From the NCBI RefSeq assembly GCF_024228315.1, contig NZ_CP100454.1:1488001-1552000 (forward strand): a stretch of 64,000 nucleotides of DNA, given 5' to 3'. The notes under the pieces are model-generated. The model saw only the letters and a list, made by a program, of their open reading frames with translations. It had not been told where the DNA came from and did not search any database. This DNA comes from Halomarina pelagica (GTDB taxonomy: Archaea > Halobacteriota > Halobacteria > Halobacteriales > Haloarculaceae). The number at the start of each line of letters is the position of its first letter. Within the stretch, counting starts at the first letter, position 1. The position numbers were made by a program, and so were the translations under genes. Below, one piece after another: positions 41,449 to 51,065 of this stretch.

Positions 41449-41506
41449 GGGTCGTGGGGGGGTGTAGAGCGCGGGGACGGTCGCGGAGGCGGTGCGATCG
41501 ACGAGT

Positions 41507-42259
41507 TCATCCGGGAAACTCCCACCGCTCTAAGGCCTGCCTGACGAGGTCGTCCTCCCGCGCGCGGAACAGCAGGTCGCTGCCGCCGTGGTCGCCGAAC
41601 TCGAAGTCACGGATCACGACGACCGGGGTGCCGCCGTCGCCCTCGCCGGAGACGAGGTTGGCGGCGGCGGCGAGTTCGTCCACGACCGCCTCGACGGTGA
41701 CGTCGAGTTCCCGGCCCTCGCGGTCGGTCTCGCCGCGCCAGTCGCGGCTGGCGGGCATCCCCGCCCAGCCGATCGCGACGCCGCGCTGGCCGTGGCGGAA
41801 CGGCCGCCCGCACGTGTCGGTGACGATCACGGGCACGCCGAGCGCCCCCGAGAGCGTCCCGGCGCTCGCACTCGGGTCCTCGGGGAGCAGGAGCAGGTCC
41901 GCCTCGGGGACGTTCGAGCGGTCGATGCCGGCGTTGACCGTGACGTGCCCGAAGCGCGTCTCCGCGAGGAGGAAGGGCGCTTCGAGCAGCAGCGCGTTCG
42001 ACTCGTCGAGGACGACCTGCGCGAACCTGGGGTCCTTCGACTCGCCCGTGATCGACGCCAGTCGCCCGGCGATCGCGCGGGCGCGCTCGCCCGCGGTCAC
42101 GCTCTCGAGGTTCACCGTCCGCCCCTCGGCCTTCGAGACGACGGTGCTCGCGACGCAGACGACGTCGTCGGCGCGCAGGTCGACGCGCTCCTCGACGAGC
42201 GCGGCGACGTCGTCGCCGGCGCGGATCTCGGGCAGGTCGGGGACCGCGAACACCTCCAT
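41507..42259 (-). CDS. cofE: Coenzyme F420 gamma-L-glutamate ligase
   Basis: 250 aa. CofE motifs: AVPDLPEIRAGDDVAALVEER, VCVASTVVSKAEGRTVNLESV, SITGESKDPRFAQVVLDES, then FGHVTVNAGIDRSNVPEADLLLLPEDPSASA and VIVTDTCGRPFRHGQRGVAIGWAGM. It adds glutamates to F420-0 with GTP. It lies 58 bp upstream of the mer gene in the same direction, so the two may be one transcript. Length is normal. Confidence 0.95.
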   Translation of the reverse strand: MEVFAVPDLPEIRAGDDVAALVEERVDLRADDVVCVASTVVSKAEGRTVNLESVTAGERARAIAGRLASITGESKDPRFAQVVLDESNALLLEAPFLLAETRFGHVTVNAGIDRSNVPEADLLLLPEDPSASAGTLSGALGVPVIVTDTCGRPFRHGQRGVAIGWAGMPASRDWRGETDREGRELDVTVEAVVDELAAAANLVSGEGDGGTPVVVIRDFEFGDHGGSDLLFRAREDDLVRQALERWEFPG

Positions 42260-42355
42260 GACGGTGCCTGGGCGGGCCGGAACGTAAAGGGGCGCGGTAC
42301 CGGAGACGACCGCTGGTGTCCGCCGCCCCGACCGCCCGGTGGCACACCCGCCGGG

Positions 42356-42871
42356 TCAGGGACCCTCCTCGACGCTCACCTCGTACTCGCCGCCCTTCGC
42401 CCGGACGACGAGCATCGTCGCGTGCGTCGCGGGATCCGCGCCGGTGGCGCTCCCGGGGTTGAGCAGGCGGACGCCCTCCACCACCTCGTCCATGAGCCGG
42501 TGGGTGTGCCCGCAGACGCCGACGACGGGGGCGTCGCTCTCGTCTCCGTCGGCCCCACCGCGGACGATCCCCGCCACGCGCTCGCGGTAGGTGTCGAGGT
42601 CGCCGGTGCCGTGCGTGACGACGAACCGGACGCCGCCGAGTTCGACCGACGCCACCTCCGGCAGTTCCGCGTCGGACATCACGGGGTCCATGTTTCCCCT
42701 GACGGCGGTCAGCTCCGGGGCGAGGTCCGCCACCGTCGCGTACGCCTCCCGCGAGTCGAAGTCGCCGGCGTGGACGACGTGATCGGCGGCCCGTACCTCG
42801 TCGCGCACCCACGAGGGGATCTCCGCGGCGCGCGAGGGGACGTGCGTGTCGCTGATGACGGCGATGCGCAT
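42356..42871 (-). CDS. YfcE-type metallophosphoesterase
   Basis: 171 aa. Calcineurin-like core: MRIAVISDTHVPSRAAEI, HAGDFDSREAY, VRGNMDP, VTHGTG and GHTHRLMDEVV. All metal ligands of the five blocks are seen (D, H, D, N, H, H). It hydrolyses phosphodiesters or phosphomonoesters. A TACTATATACC box on the minus strand, near 42,897, sits about 27 bp before the ATG (leaderless). It is divergent from the NUDIX-eIF2B gene. Confidence 0.9.
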   Translation of the reverse strand: MRIAVISDTHVPSRAAEIPSWVRDEVRAADHVVHAGDFDSREAYATVADLAPELTAVRGNMDPVMSDAELPEVASVELGGVRFVVTHGTGDLDTYRERVAGIVRGGADGDESDAPVVGVCGHTHRLMDEVVEGVRLLNPGSATGADPATHATMLVVRAKGGEYEVSVEEGP

Positions 42872-43019
42872 GTGAGGGGCGACACCCGCCAGCGGTATAT
42901 AGTATCGGCCGCACGCCGTTCGAGCGCACCGTCTCCCGGACGGTGGGGGGTTCGACCGAAGGGCGGGGTGCGGCAGACAGTATAAGCCGCTCGCGGTCGC
43001 AGGGGCACGACGAGGAACG

Positions 43020-44327
43020 ATGGACGAGACGCACGTCGTCACCTGCTTCCTTCGCAACGGGGGCGACGTCCTCCTGCTGCGTCGGAGCGACGCCGTCGGG
43101 TCGTACTCCGGCATGTGGGGGACCGTCGCCGGGCACGCCGAGGGCGACCCCGACGCGCTCGTCCGCGAGGAGATCGAGGAGGAGACGGGCCTGCTCGACG
43201 CCGCGACGTTCGTCCGGCGGGGCGATCCCTTCGAGGTGCGCGACGAGGCGCTCGACGTGCGCTGGGTCGTCCACCCCTACCTCTTCGACTGCGACTCGCG
43301 GGCCGTGACGACCAACGACGAGACGGTCGAGTGGGAGTGGGTACCTCCCACCGAGATCCTCCAACGGGAGACGGTGCCCGACCTCTGGCAGTCCTACGCG
43401 GCGGTCGCGCCGACGGTCGAGACGGTGGTCGAAGACCGCACCCACGGGGCGGCGTACGTCTCGGTGCGGGCGCTCGAGGTCCTCCGCGACCGCGCCGCCG
43501 AGGCCGTCGCGCGCGACGAGGCCGAGTGGGGGGCGCTCGCCGCGCTCGCCCGCGACCTCCGCGACGCCCGCCCGAGCATGACGGTCGTCGCGAACCGGGT
43601 GAACCGCGTCGCCGCCGAGGCGGACGGCGACCCGACCGCCGTCGCGGAGCGCGCGCGGGCGGCCATCGACCGGGCGCTGACCGCCGACGGGGACGCCGCC
43701 CGCGAGGCCGCAGAACTCGTCTCGGGCGCGCGCGTGCTCACGCTCTCCCGGTCGGGGACGGTCCGCGAGGCGCTCGCGCGCGCCGATCCGGCGGCGGTCT
43801 ACGTCGCGGAGTCGCGCCCGGACGGCGAGGGGGTAGCGGTGGCGGAGGCGCTCGCGGGGGACGACGACGCGGACGGCCCGACCGTGACGCTCCTCCCGGA
43901 CGCCGCCGTCGCGCAGGCGCTCGCGGACGAACCGATCGACGCCGTGCTCGTCGGGGCGGACTCGGTGCTCGCGGACGGGCGGGTCGTGAACAAGGTCGGA
44001 ACGCGCGCGGCGGCGCTTTCGGCCGGTCGGGAGGGGATCCCGGTCTACGCCGTCGCGGCCGCCGACAAGGTCGCCCCAGCGACGGACGCCGACCTGGAGT
44101 CCCGCGGACGCGAGGCGATCTACGACGGCGACGCGCCGCTGTCGGCGTACGTCCCGACGTTCGACGTGACGCCCGCGGAGGCGGTGACGCTCGTCACCGA
44201 GGACGGCCCGCAGTCGGTCGGGGACGTGCGGGCGCTGGCGGAGGCGGCGCGTGAGCGGGCGAGGTGGGACGAGGACGCGGGTGGATCATGCGGGAGCGAC
44301 GGGGACGAGGATGAAGGCAGGGAATGA
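43020..44327 (+). CDS. NUDIX - eIF2B-like (ribose-1,5-bisphosphate isomerase-like) fusion protein
   Basis: 435 aa. Residues 1-135 are a NUDIX domain: HVVTCFLRNGGDVLLLRRSD, MWGTVAGHAEGDPDALVREEIEEETGL, ETVEWEWVPPTEIL. Residues 150-400 form the eIF2B-alpha/R15P-isomerase fold: YVSVRALEVLRDRAAEAV, TLSRSGTVREALARADP, VYVAESRPDGEGVAVAEAL, VLVGADSVLADGRVVNKVGTRAAALSA. The E-S-R-P, G-A-D and N-K-x-G-T motifs are the sugar-phosphate site. The fusion suggests nucleotide hydrolysis feeding ribose bisphosphate to isomerisation (AMP salvage type). The last 30 residues are an acidic/basic tail. Confidence 0.88.
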   Translation: MDETHVVTCFLRNGGDVLLLRRSDAVGSYSGMWGTVAGHAEGDPDALVREEIEEETGLLDAATFVRRGDPFEVRDEALDVRWVVHPYLFDCDSRAVTTNDETVEWEWVPPTEILQRETVPDLWQSYAAVAPTVETVVEDRTHGAAYVSVRALEVLRDRAAEAVARDEAEWGALAALARDLRDARPSMTVVANRVNRVAAEADGDPTAVAERARAAIDRALTADGDAAREAAELVSGARVLTLSRSGTVREALARADPAAVYVAESRPDGEGVAVAEALAGDDDADGPTVTLLPDAAVAQALADEPIDAVLVGADSVLADGRVVNKVGTRAAALSAGREGIPVYAVAAADKVAPATDADLESRGREAIYDGDAPLSAYVPTFDVTPAEAVTLVTEDGPQSVGDVRALAEAARERARWDEDAGGSCGSDGDEDEGRE

Positions 44328-44381
44328 GAGCGAGAATCGATTGCTCCGTTGACCGCCAAGGGAGCGTCAACCACAAATCAA

Positions 44382-44388
44382 TATAAAA
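44382..44388 (+). promoter_or_regulatory. TATA box of the phosphatase gene
   Basis: TATAAAA in CAATATAAAAACGG. Predicted transcription start is about 44,410, downstream of the first in-frame ATG (44,395). This makes ATG 44,443 the likely start. Confidence 0.55.
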
Positions 44389-44442
44389 ACGGATATGGGG
44401 AGGATTCAAGAGGGTTGCAGCACGACTACTGCACAGAATAGT

Positions 44443-44886
44443 ATGGCTCTTCGACACCCCGTGACCTGCGAGCAGATTGGTCAGCGTTCGCTATATCTTG
44501 GCAGCACTCGAGCCGCCCGTCAAGGGGTTGTCGATACTCAGTTTGATCACGTTATCACAGTCAGTTCATCCAAACAGCCACTGACAACCGAGTTCATTCC
44601 CCTCGTCGATGGGCCTTCTCTCAGCTATAAGCAGTTCAAGCAGGCAGTTGATGCAGTGAGGGCTCACTATCACAGTGATGAAACTATATTAGTCCACTGC
44701 GAGGTTGGCATCTCTCGAAGTGCTGCAGTGATTGCAACGGTACTTGCTTGTGAAGAGGGAATCAGTTTCGAGGAGGCACTCGATGAAGTCAAGCGCTATC
44801 GAGGTCGGGCGTCACCACGACGTTCCCTCCGTGAGTCAGGGGAGAAGTACATCCGGGAGGTCGGTTCCCCCTTATCGATCACGTGA
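44443..44886 (+). CDS. Dual-specificity (tyrosine-type) protein phosphatase
   Basis: 147 aa from ATG 44443. The signature HCEVGISRSAAV (HCxxGxxRS) with a catalytic Cys is complete. The general-acid Asp loop precedes it (IPLVDGPSLSYKQF) and WxxG-type entry reads ITVSSSKQPL. It resembles small DSPs that act on phosphoproteins or phosphoinositides. Base composition is near 50% GC against about 70% around it, so it was acquired. It is followed 150 bp later by a kinase-like gene. TATA box 55 bp upstream. Confidence 0.88.
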   Translation: MALRHPVTCEQIGQRSLYLGSTRAARQGVVDTQFDHVITVSSSKQPLTTEFIPLVDGPSLSYKQFKQAVDAVRAHYHSDETILVHCEVGISRSAAVIATVLACEEGISFEEALDEVKRYRGRASPRRSLRESGEKYIREVGSPLSIT

Positions 44887-45034
44887 TCTAACCGGGACGT
44901 GAAACAGTGAGTTCGAATTGCCTCCTCGCGCATTTCTAACTCCTCGTAGCGATAGATACAGTAAGTGTGACTTTCACGCGTAATATACATAATCGAAAAG
45001 GTATAACGGAGTTCCATGACGAATTGGGAAACCA

Positions 45035-45943
45035 ATGAGTTGGGACGAGAAGTCGAGGACGACACCAGGGTCATTTGCACGCACGCTACTCTCGGGCAAT
45101 TCTATCGCGCCCCGATACCGGATGGCTTCACCGACCGATTGTAAGGTCCTGGCGGACTCAGAACCCTCTGCATCGCCTGCTGGGGTTGGCGGCTGGCCTG
45201 AATTCGAATTGAGCCACATCGAATCAGAACAACCACTGAAAGAATCACGATATAGTGGTCGACGGGCTGATAGCATGACGATCTACACGTTCGCAGAAGA
45301 GTGCGAGCAGGTGAGAGCTTTCGCCACACAGTACCCAGGCGTGGGGAGTACACGACAGCCGCGGATTCGTCAAGCTCACTCACAAATGGCTGTTTGGGCA
45401 TTCTGTGACGCAATTGGTATTGATGTCCCCAGACATCAGTGGCTCTCTGGGGAGCGGAAGGTCATTGTTGAGGAAGTTGGTACACCAGTCGAAGAGACAT
45501 GGCCCGTACTTATGCTCCCCGACAACGGCATTGCAGACAGAGTAGATCAAGGGCGGCTTCAAGACCTACTCAGTGTTCAACTACTCGCTGGCGTCGAAGA
45601 TCTCGGTTCTCGAAACCTCAAAATCGGCGAAAGCGGTCGCGCATACGTATTCGACTTCGACAAGGCAGATCAAGAGTATCAGACTCACAACGTACTCCCC
45701 GCCGCTTGTACGAAAGCGAAGCAATCAATTCGGCTCATCAACGAGGTCAGGTCAGAACCACTTACTCTCGATCGTGATATGCTCTGTGAACGTACGCGTA
45801 CAATCGCGACGAAAATCAATAATTCGGTTCACAGAGATCGAATCCTGGCGACGGTTCGTCGCTACGATGATGTATTCTTCGATGAGACAAACGAGTCGTT
45901 CGCAGACCTATTCGCCAATAATATCAGTTGCCTCGCCACTTGA
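45035..45943 (+). CDS. Protein-kinase-fold (HipA/phosphotransferase-like) protein
   Basis: 302 aa, low GC. N-lobe signs are AHSQMAVWAFCDAIGIDVPRH (helix C region) followed by a strand ERKVIVEEVG. Catalytic signs are LLAGVEDLGSRNLKI (D-x4-N) and AYVFDFDKADQEY (DFD). These are the catalytic-loop and metal-loop positions of HipA, PI3/4K-like and aminoglycoside-kinase folds. The first 80 residues are less clear, so start codons at 45,122 or 45,275 are possible. No HipB-like partner is present. It sits beside the phosphatase, suggesting a kinase-phosphatase pair. The assignment is by pattern only. Confidence 0.6.
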   Translation: MSWDEKSRTTPGSFARTLLSGNSIAPRYRMASPTDCKVLADSEPSASPAGVGGWPEFELSHIESEQPLKESRYSGRRADSMTIYTFAEECEQVRAFATQYPGVGSTRQPRIRQAHSQMAVWAFCDAIGIDVPRHQWLSGERKVIVEEVGTPVEETWPVLMLPDNGIADRVDQGRLQDLLSVQLLAGVEDLGSRNLKIGESGRAYVFDFDKADQEYQTHNVLPAACTKAKQSIRLINEVRSEPLTLDRDMLCERTRTIATKINNSVHRDRILATVRRYDDVFFDETNESFADLFANNISCLAT

Positions 45944-46237
45944 CTGGGTGACCGTGGGAGTTATAATGTGTGATGTAATATGAGAGACAACGCATGACCC
46001 GAATCGGTGTGTACGTCGTGGATTCGGCTGATCTAGATAAGCCGCCAGCAGAGCGACGACACGAACGGCGAGGGTTATACAACGACTCAACTGCGAGTTG
46101 GAGCGAAGGAACAGACAGCCGTCTCCAGATCGTTCTTCCAGAGGGCGGTGAAACGCCCTATTCGATCGGCGAAATCCAAGACGCCGTTGAATCTCCAACA
46201 GTGCACGTCTACCGCGAGGATGATGTTCCAGGATGTA

Positions 46238-47458
<1,221 letters not shown>

Positions 47459-47494
47459 GGCGGCGATCGGTCGAGGGCGGCGGGTTCGCCACGC

Positions 47495-48994
47495 TCAGAG
47501 GCTCCGTCGCACCTGCCCGACGAACTCGTTCAGTCCGATGTCGAATCGCAGTTCGAGCGCGAGCATGACCAGCGCGTAGGCGACGACGCCGGCGACGACG
47601 GTCGCGACGAACGCCGCGAGTGGCCCGCCCGCGTCGACGACCGCCCGTCGAACGGCGAGCGCGCAGACGCCCATGACGACGCTCCCGGCCGCCGGGAACG
47701 CGACGATGGCGGCGAGCGAGCGCAGGTCGTCGTCGACGATGCGGATCGCCAGCCACGTCGCGACCGGGATGCCGACCGCGCTCGTCAGGAGGACGGCCAT
47801 CGACGTTCCCGGGAGCCCGAACGCGGCGGTGAGCGGGTAGATGGCGACGACGAGGACGCACAGCCGGAGCGCGTGGAGCTTCGCGGCGTAGTCCGGACGA
47901 CCGACGGCCTTGAACAGCGGGGAGGTACACGTCCGAACCGAACGCAGCACGCCGAAGCCGGCGAGTATCTGCATCGGGACGACCATCGCCTCCCAGCCGT
48001 CCCCGAGGAACGTCGGGACGAAGACGGGCGCGACGACGGCGATCCCGACGCCGACCGGCAGCGAAATCAGCGACGAGAGCCGCAGGGCGCGGTGGAAGCC
48101 CTCGCGGAGGGCGGTCGCGTCGCTCTGGACCTTCGAGTACGCGGGCATGGCGACCCGCGAGATGGTGTGTGCGACCTCCGTCGCGGGGGCGTTCGAGAGC
48201 TGGTAGGCGAGCTGGTACGCGCCGAGGGCACCCGTGCCGAGGAACCGACCGACGAAGACGTCGTCCCCCTCGCCGTAGAGGAACGTGACGACCGACGAGC
48301 CGAGGATCCACTTGCCGTAGTCGACGAGTTCGGCGGCGCGGGCGCGGTCGAACCGCGGCCAGGGGCGGTAGTCGTGGATCGCGTAGGAGGCGACCATCCT
48401 GACCCCGTTTCCGACGACGAACCCGGCGACGAGCGCCCACACCGTCGCCTCGACGAACACCGCGTACCCGATCGACACCGCGACCCGAGGGAGCGTCCCG
48501 CTGAGGGAGAACGCGAACTGCCTGTGGAACGCGAGGTCCTTCTCGAAGTAGACCCGTCCCGGGTTGTAGAGCATCTCGAAGAGCGTGGCGAGAGCGACGG
48601 CGCGCAACAGGAGCGTCGCGCGCGGCTCGCCGAAGAACGACGCGACCAGCGGCGCGGAGAGGTACGCCACTGCGGCGATCGTGACGCCCCTGAGAAGCTG
48701 GAGGGTGAACGCCGTATCGAGGTACGCGTCGACGTTCGCCTCCCTGCGCTGGATGAGCGCCGTGTCGAGCCCGAGCCGGGAGAAGCGCTTGAGCGCCGAG
48801 AGGGCGACCAGCGCGATGCCGAACAGCCCGAAGTCGGCCGGCGAGAGCAGCCGCGCCAGCACGACGAGCATCACCGTCTCGAGGACCCTGTTGCCGCCGT
48901 TGGTGAACGCGAGCCACAACCCCCCGACGACCGTCCGCGAGGTGAGATCGCCAGTCGGCGAGAGCGACCGCTTGAAGACGTCGAGGAGCCGCAT
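47495..48994 (-). CDS. Oligosaccharide flippase (polysaccharide biosynthesis / Wzx-AglR-like)
   Basis: 499 aa with about 14 membrane helices. Start region: SPTGDLTSRTVVGGLWLAFTNGGNRVLETVMLVVLARLLSPADFGLFGIAL is the classic MATE-like flippase entry. Also visible: KWILGSSVVTFLYGEGDDVFVGRFLGTGALGAYQLAYQLSNAP and EVAHTISRVAMPAYSKVQSD. It moves lipid-linked sugars across the membrane; in haloarchaea such proteins serve surface-glycoprotein glycosylation. There are no glycosyltransferases next to it. Confidence 0.92.
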   Translation of the reverse strand: MRLLDVFKRSLSPTGDLTSRTVVGGLWLAFTNGGNRVLETVMLVVLARLLSPADFGLFGIALVALSALKRFSRLGLDTALIQRREANVDAYLDTAFTLQLLRGVTIAAVAYLSAPLVASFFGEPRATLLLRAVALATLFEMLYNPGRVYFEKDLAFHRQFAFSLSGTLPRVAVSIGYAVFVEATVWALVAGFVVGNGVRMVASYAIHDYRPWPRFDRARAAELVDYGKWILGSSVVTFLYGEGDDVFVGRFLGTGALGAYQLAYQLSNAPATEVAHTISRVAMPAYSKVQSDATALREGFHRALRLSSLISLPVGVGIAVVAPVFVPTFLGDGWEAMVVPMQILAGFGVLRSVRTCTSPLFKAVGRPDYAAKLHALRLCVLVVAIYPLTAAFGLPGTSMAVLLTSAVGIPVATWLAIRIVDDDLRSLAAIVAFPAAGSVVMGVCALAVRRAVVDAGGPLAAFVATVVAGVVAYALVMLALELRFDIGLNEFVGQVRRSL

Positions 48995-49285
48995 TAGTCC
49001 AGGGAACCGTCGAGCGTCCGTCGGCCGCGCGACCCGCGGGGCGGGACCGGCCGGGAGCGCGACCGGCGTCGGTCGCGCGGATCGGTTCGAGATCGGTGTG
49101 ATACTGTCACATCGATAGCTCTCCGGAGAGGAGGAATACTATTTCGATAGCGTTCGGCTGGCGGTGTCGCTCACCGAGATCGCGGGGGATCGGCCGGGAG
49201 GCGTACCTCCCGGGGATGTGCGACGGACGGAGGAGACCAACGGACGGCGAGTCGCGCATCGCCGGTCGGTCGATCGGTGCCGGAT
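48995..49285. other. Intergenic region, no gene seen
   Basis: About 290 bp. The AT-richer patch at 49,095-49,150 (ATACTGTCAC ... AGGAATACTATTTCGATAGCG) could hold a promoter for the flippase gene. I see no gene or RNA feature. Confidence 0.5.
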
Positions 49286-50779
49286 TCAGAGGTCGTACAG
49301 CTCCCCGTACTTCGCCTCCGCGTAGTCGAGGAAGTAGTCGGCCGTGTACGCCTCGCCGGTGGCCTCCTCGACGAGGTCGGGCGTGGTGTAGCGCTGGCCG
49401 TGGCGGTGGACGTGCTCGCGGAGCCAGTCGCGCAGGGGGTCGAAGTCACCCTCGCGGACCTGCGCGTCCACGTCGCCGAGGTCGCGCTCCGCGGCGGCGT
49501 AGAGCTGCGCGGCGAGGACGCTCCCGAGCGAGTACGTCGGGAAGTAGCCGAAGTTCGCGTGCGCCCAGTGGATGTCCTGCAGACAGCCCTCCGCGTCCGT
49601 GTCGGGGCGCACGCCGAGGTACGCCTCCATCTTCTCGTTCCAGACCTCGGGCACGTCGCGCACGTCGAGGTCGCCCGCGATCAGGTCGCGCTCGATCTCG
49701 AAGCGGAGGATGACGTGCATGTGGTAGGTGAGTTCGTCCGCCTCGACGCGGATGAGGTTGTCCGGGTAGATCCGGTTCGCGGCCTCGTAGCCCTCCTCGG
49801 GCGTCGCGTCGGTGCCGAGGTGCTCGTTCACCGTCGGCGCGATCAGCTCCCAGAAGGCGCGGGTGCGCCCGACGTGGTTCTCCCAGAGCCGCGACTGGGA
49901 CTCGTGGACGGTGAGGTCGCGCGACTGGCCGAGCGGCGTGCCGTACTCGTCGGCCGGGAGTCCGAGCTGGTAGGTCGCGTGGCCGAACTCGTGGATCACC
50001 GCGGTGAGCGCGTCGAGGGGGTCCTCCTCCTTGAATCGCGTCGTCACGCGGGCGTCGAACTGCGTGCCGGACATGAAGGGGTGGGGGGCGGTGTCGAGCC
50101 GACCGCGCTCCCAGGGGTAGCCGAGCGTGTCGAGCACGTCTCGGGCGAGCGCCATCTGCGTCTCGTCGTCGTAGCGCCCCTCGAACGGGGAGGCGAGTTC
50201 GACGTCGCTCGCCTGGATCTCCTCGATCAGCGGGACGAGCCGCTCGCGGAGGCGTTCGAGCACGCGCTCCGCGGTGTCGAGGTCGAGGTACGGCTCGTAG
50301 TCGGCGAACAGCACCTCGTAGGGGTCCGCGTCGGGATCGACGTGCGCCGCGTACTCGCGCTTGAGTTCGACTAGGCGCTCGAGCGTCGGCGCGAAGGCGT
50401 CGAAGTCGTCCGCCTCCTTCGCCTCCTGCCAGACGGGGAGCGCCTCGCTCGTCGCCTCGGAGATCTCCTCGATGAGGTCGCCCGGGACGCTCGCCGCGCG
50501 GTCGTGCTCGCGCCGGAGTTCGCGGACGACGGCGCGCTTGTCGGCGTCGAGGTCCGCCGCCTCCAGGGCGTCGAGGTCGGCGGCCATCTCGTCCGTCGTG
50601 AGCAGTTCGTGAGAGAGCGCGGAGAGCGTCGAGAGCTGCTTCGAGCGGGCGGGCGTGCCGCCCTCCGGCATCACCACCTGCTGGTCCCAGGAGAGCAGCA
50701 TCCCGGCGGATCGGAGGTTACTGATTCGCCTGACTCGATCCAGGAACTCGTCGTACCGCGACTGCTGTTCTGTCGCCAT
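49286..50779 (-). CDS. Carboxypeptidase Taq (M32) family metallopeptidase
   Basis: 497 aa, all-helical metallocarboxypeptidase. The zinc motif HEFGHATYQLG (HExxH) is in the middle, with the third ligand Glu in LTVHESQSRLWENHVGR. Further family motifs: PEGGTPARSKQLSTLSALSHELL and EEGYEAANRIYPDNLIRVEADELTYHMHVILRFEIERDLI. It trims C-terminal residues from peptides, probably for amino-acid recycling in the cytoplasm. Length is normal. Monocistronic. Confidence 0.95.
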   Translation of the reverse strand: MATEQQSRYDEFLDRVRRISNLRSAGMLLSWDQQVVMPEGGTPARSKQLSTLSALSHELLTTDEMAADLDALEAADLDADKRAVVRELRREHDRAASVPGDLIEEISEATSEALPVWQEAKEADDFDAFAPTLERLVELKREYAAHVDPDADPYEVLFADYEPYLDLDTAERVLERLRERLVPLIEEIQASDVELASPFEGRYDDETQMALARDVLDTLGYPWERGRLDTAPHPFMSGTQFDARVTTRFKEEDPLDALTAVIHEFGHATYQLGLPADEYGTPLGQSRDLTVHESQSRLWENHVGRTRAFWELIAPTVNEHLGTDATPEEGYEAANRIYPDNLIRVEADELTYHMHVILRFEIERDLIAGDLDVRDVPEVWNEKMEAYLGVRPDTDAEGCLQDIHWAHANFGYFPTYSLGSVLAAQLYAAAERDLGDVDAQVREGDFDPLRDWLREHVHRHGQRYTTPDLVEEATGEAYTADYFLDYAEAKYGELYDL

Positions 50780-50805
50780 GCGTGACGACTAGTCACGGCA
50801 TCCTA

Positions 50806-51012
50806 TCAACTTGCTGAATGTCTCACAGGATCCGCGACCGAGACGTACAGGCCGACGAGACCGCCGCCGACGAACAGCGCGCCGACGGCCAGGGCGAACG
50901 GGGAGCGGGCGTAGAGCGCGAGCCACGCCCCGGAGACCAGCGCGAAGAGCGAGGCGAGAGCGGCGAGAACGCGCAGCGGGAGCGTAAGACCGGACGGGTC
51001 GTCGGAGGGCAT
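50806..51012 (-). CDS. Small two-span membrane protein
   Basis: 68 aa from ATG 51012: MPSDDPSGLTLPLRVLAALASLFALVSGAWLALYARSPFALAVGALFVGGGLVGLYVSVADP. Two membrane helices separated by a short YARSP turn. A TAGTATATATCG-type box on the minus strand at about 51,036-51,046 fits a leaderless start. No family recognised. It lies between two peptidase genes on the same strand. Confidence 0.75.
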   Translation of the reverse strand: MPSDDPSGLTLPLRVLAALASLFALVSGAWLALYARSPFALAVGALFVGGGLVGLYVSVADPVRHSAS

Positions 51013-51065
51013 CGACCGGCGACAGGTCGCCGGTCGATATATACTATCGGCCGCCCCGGGTCGGG

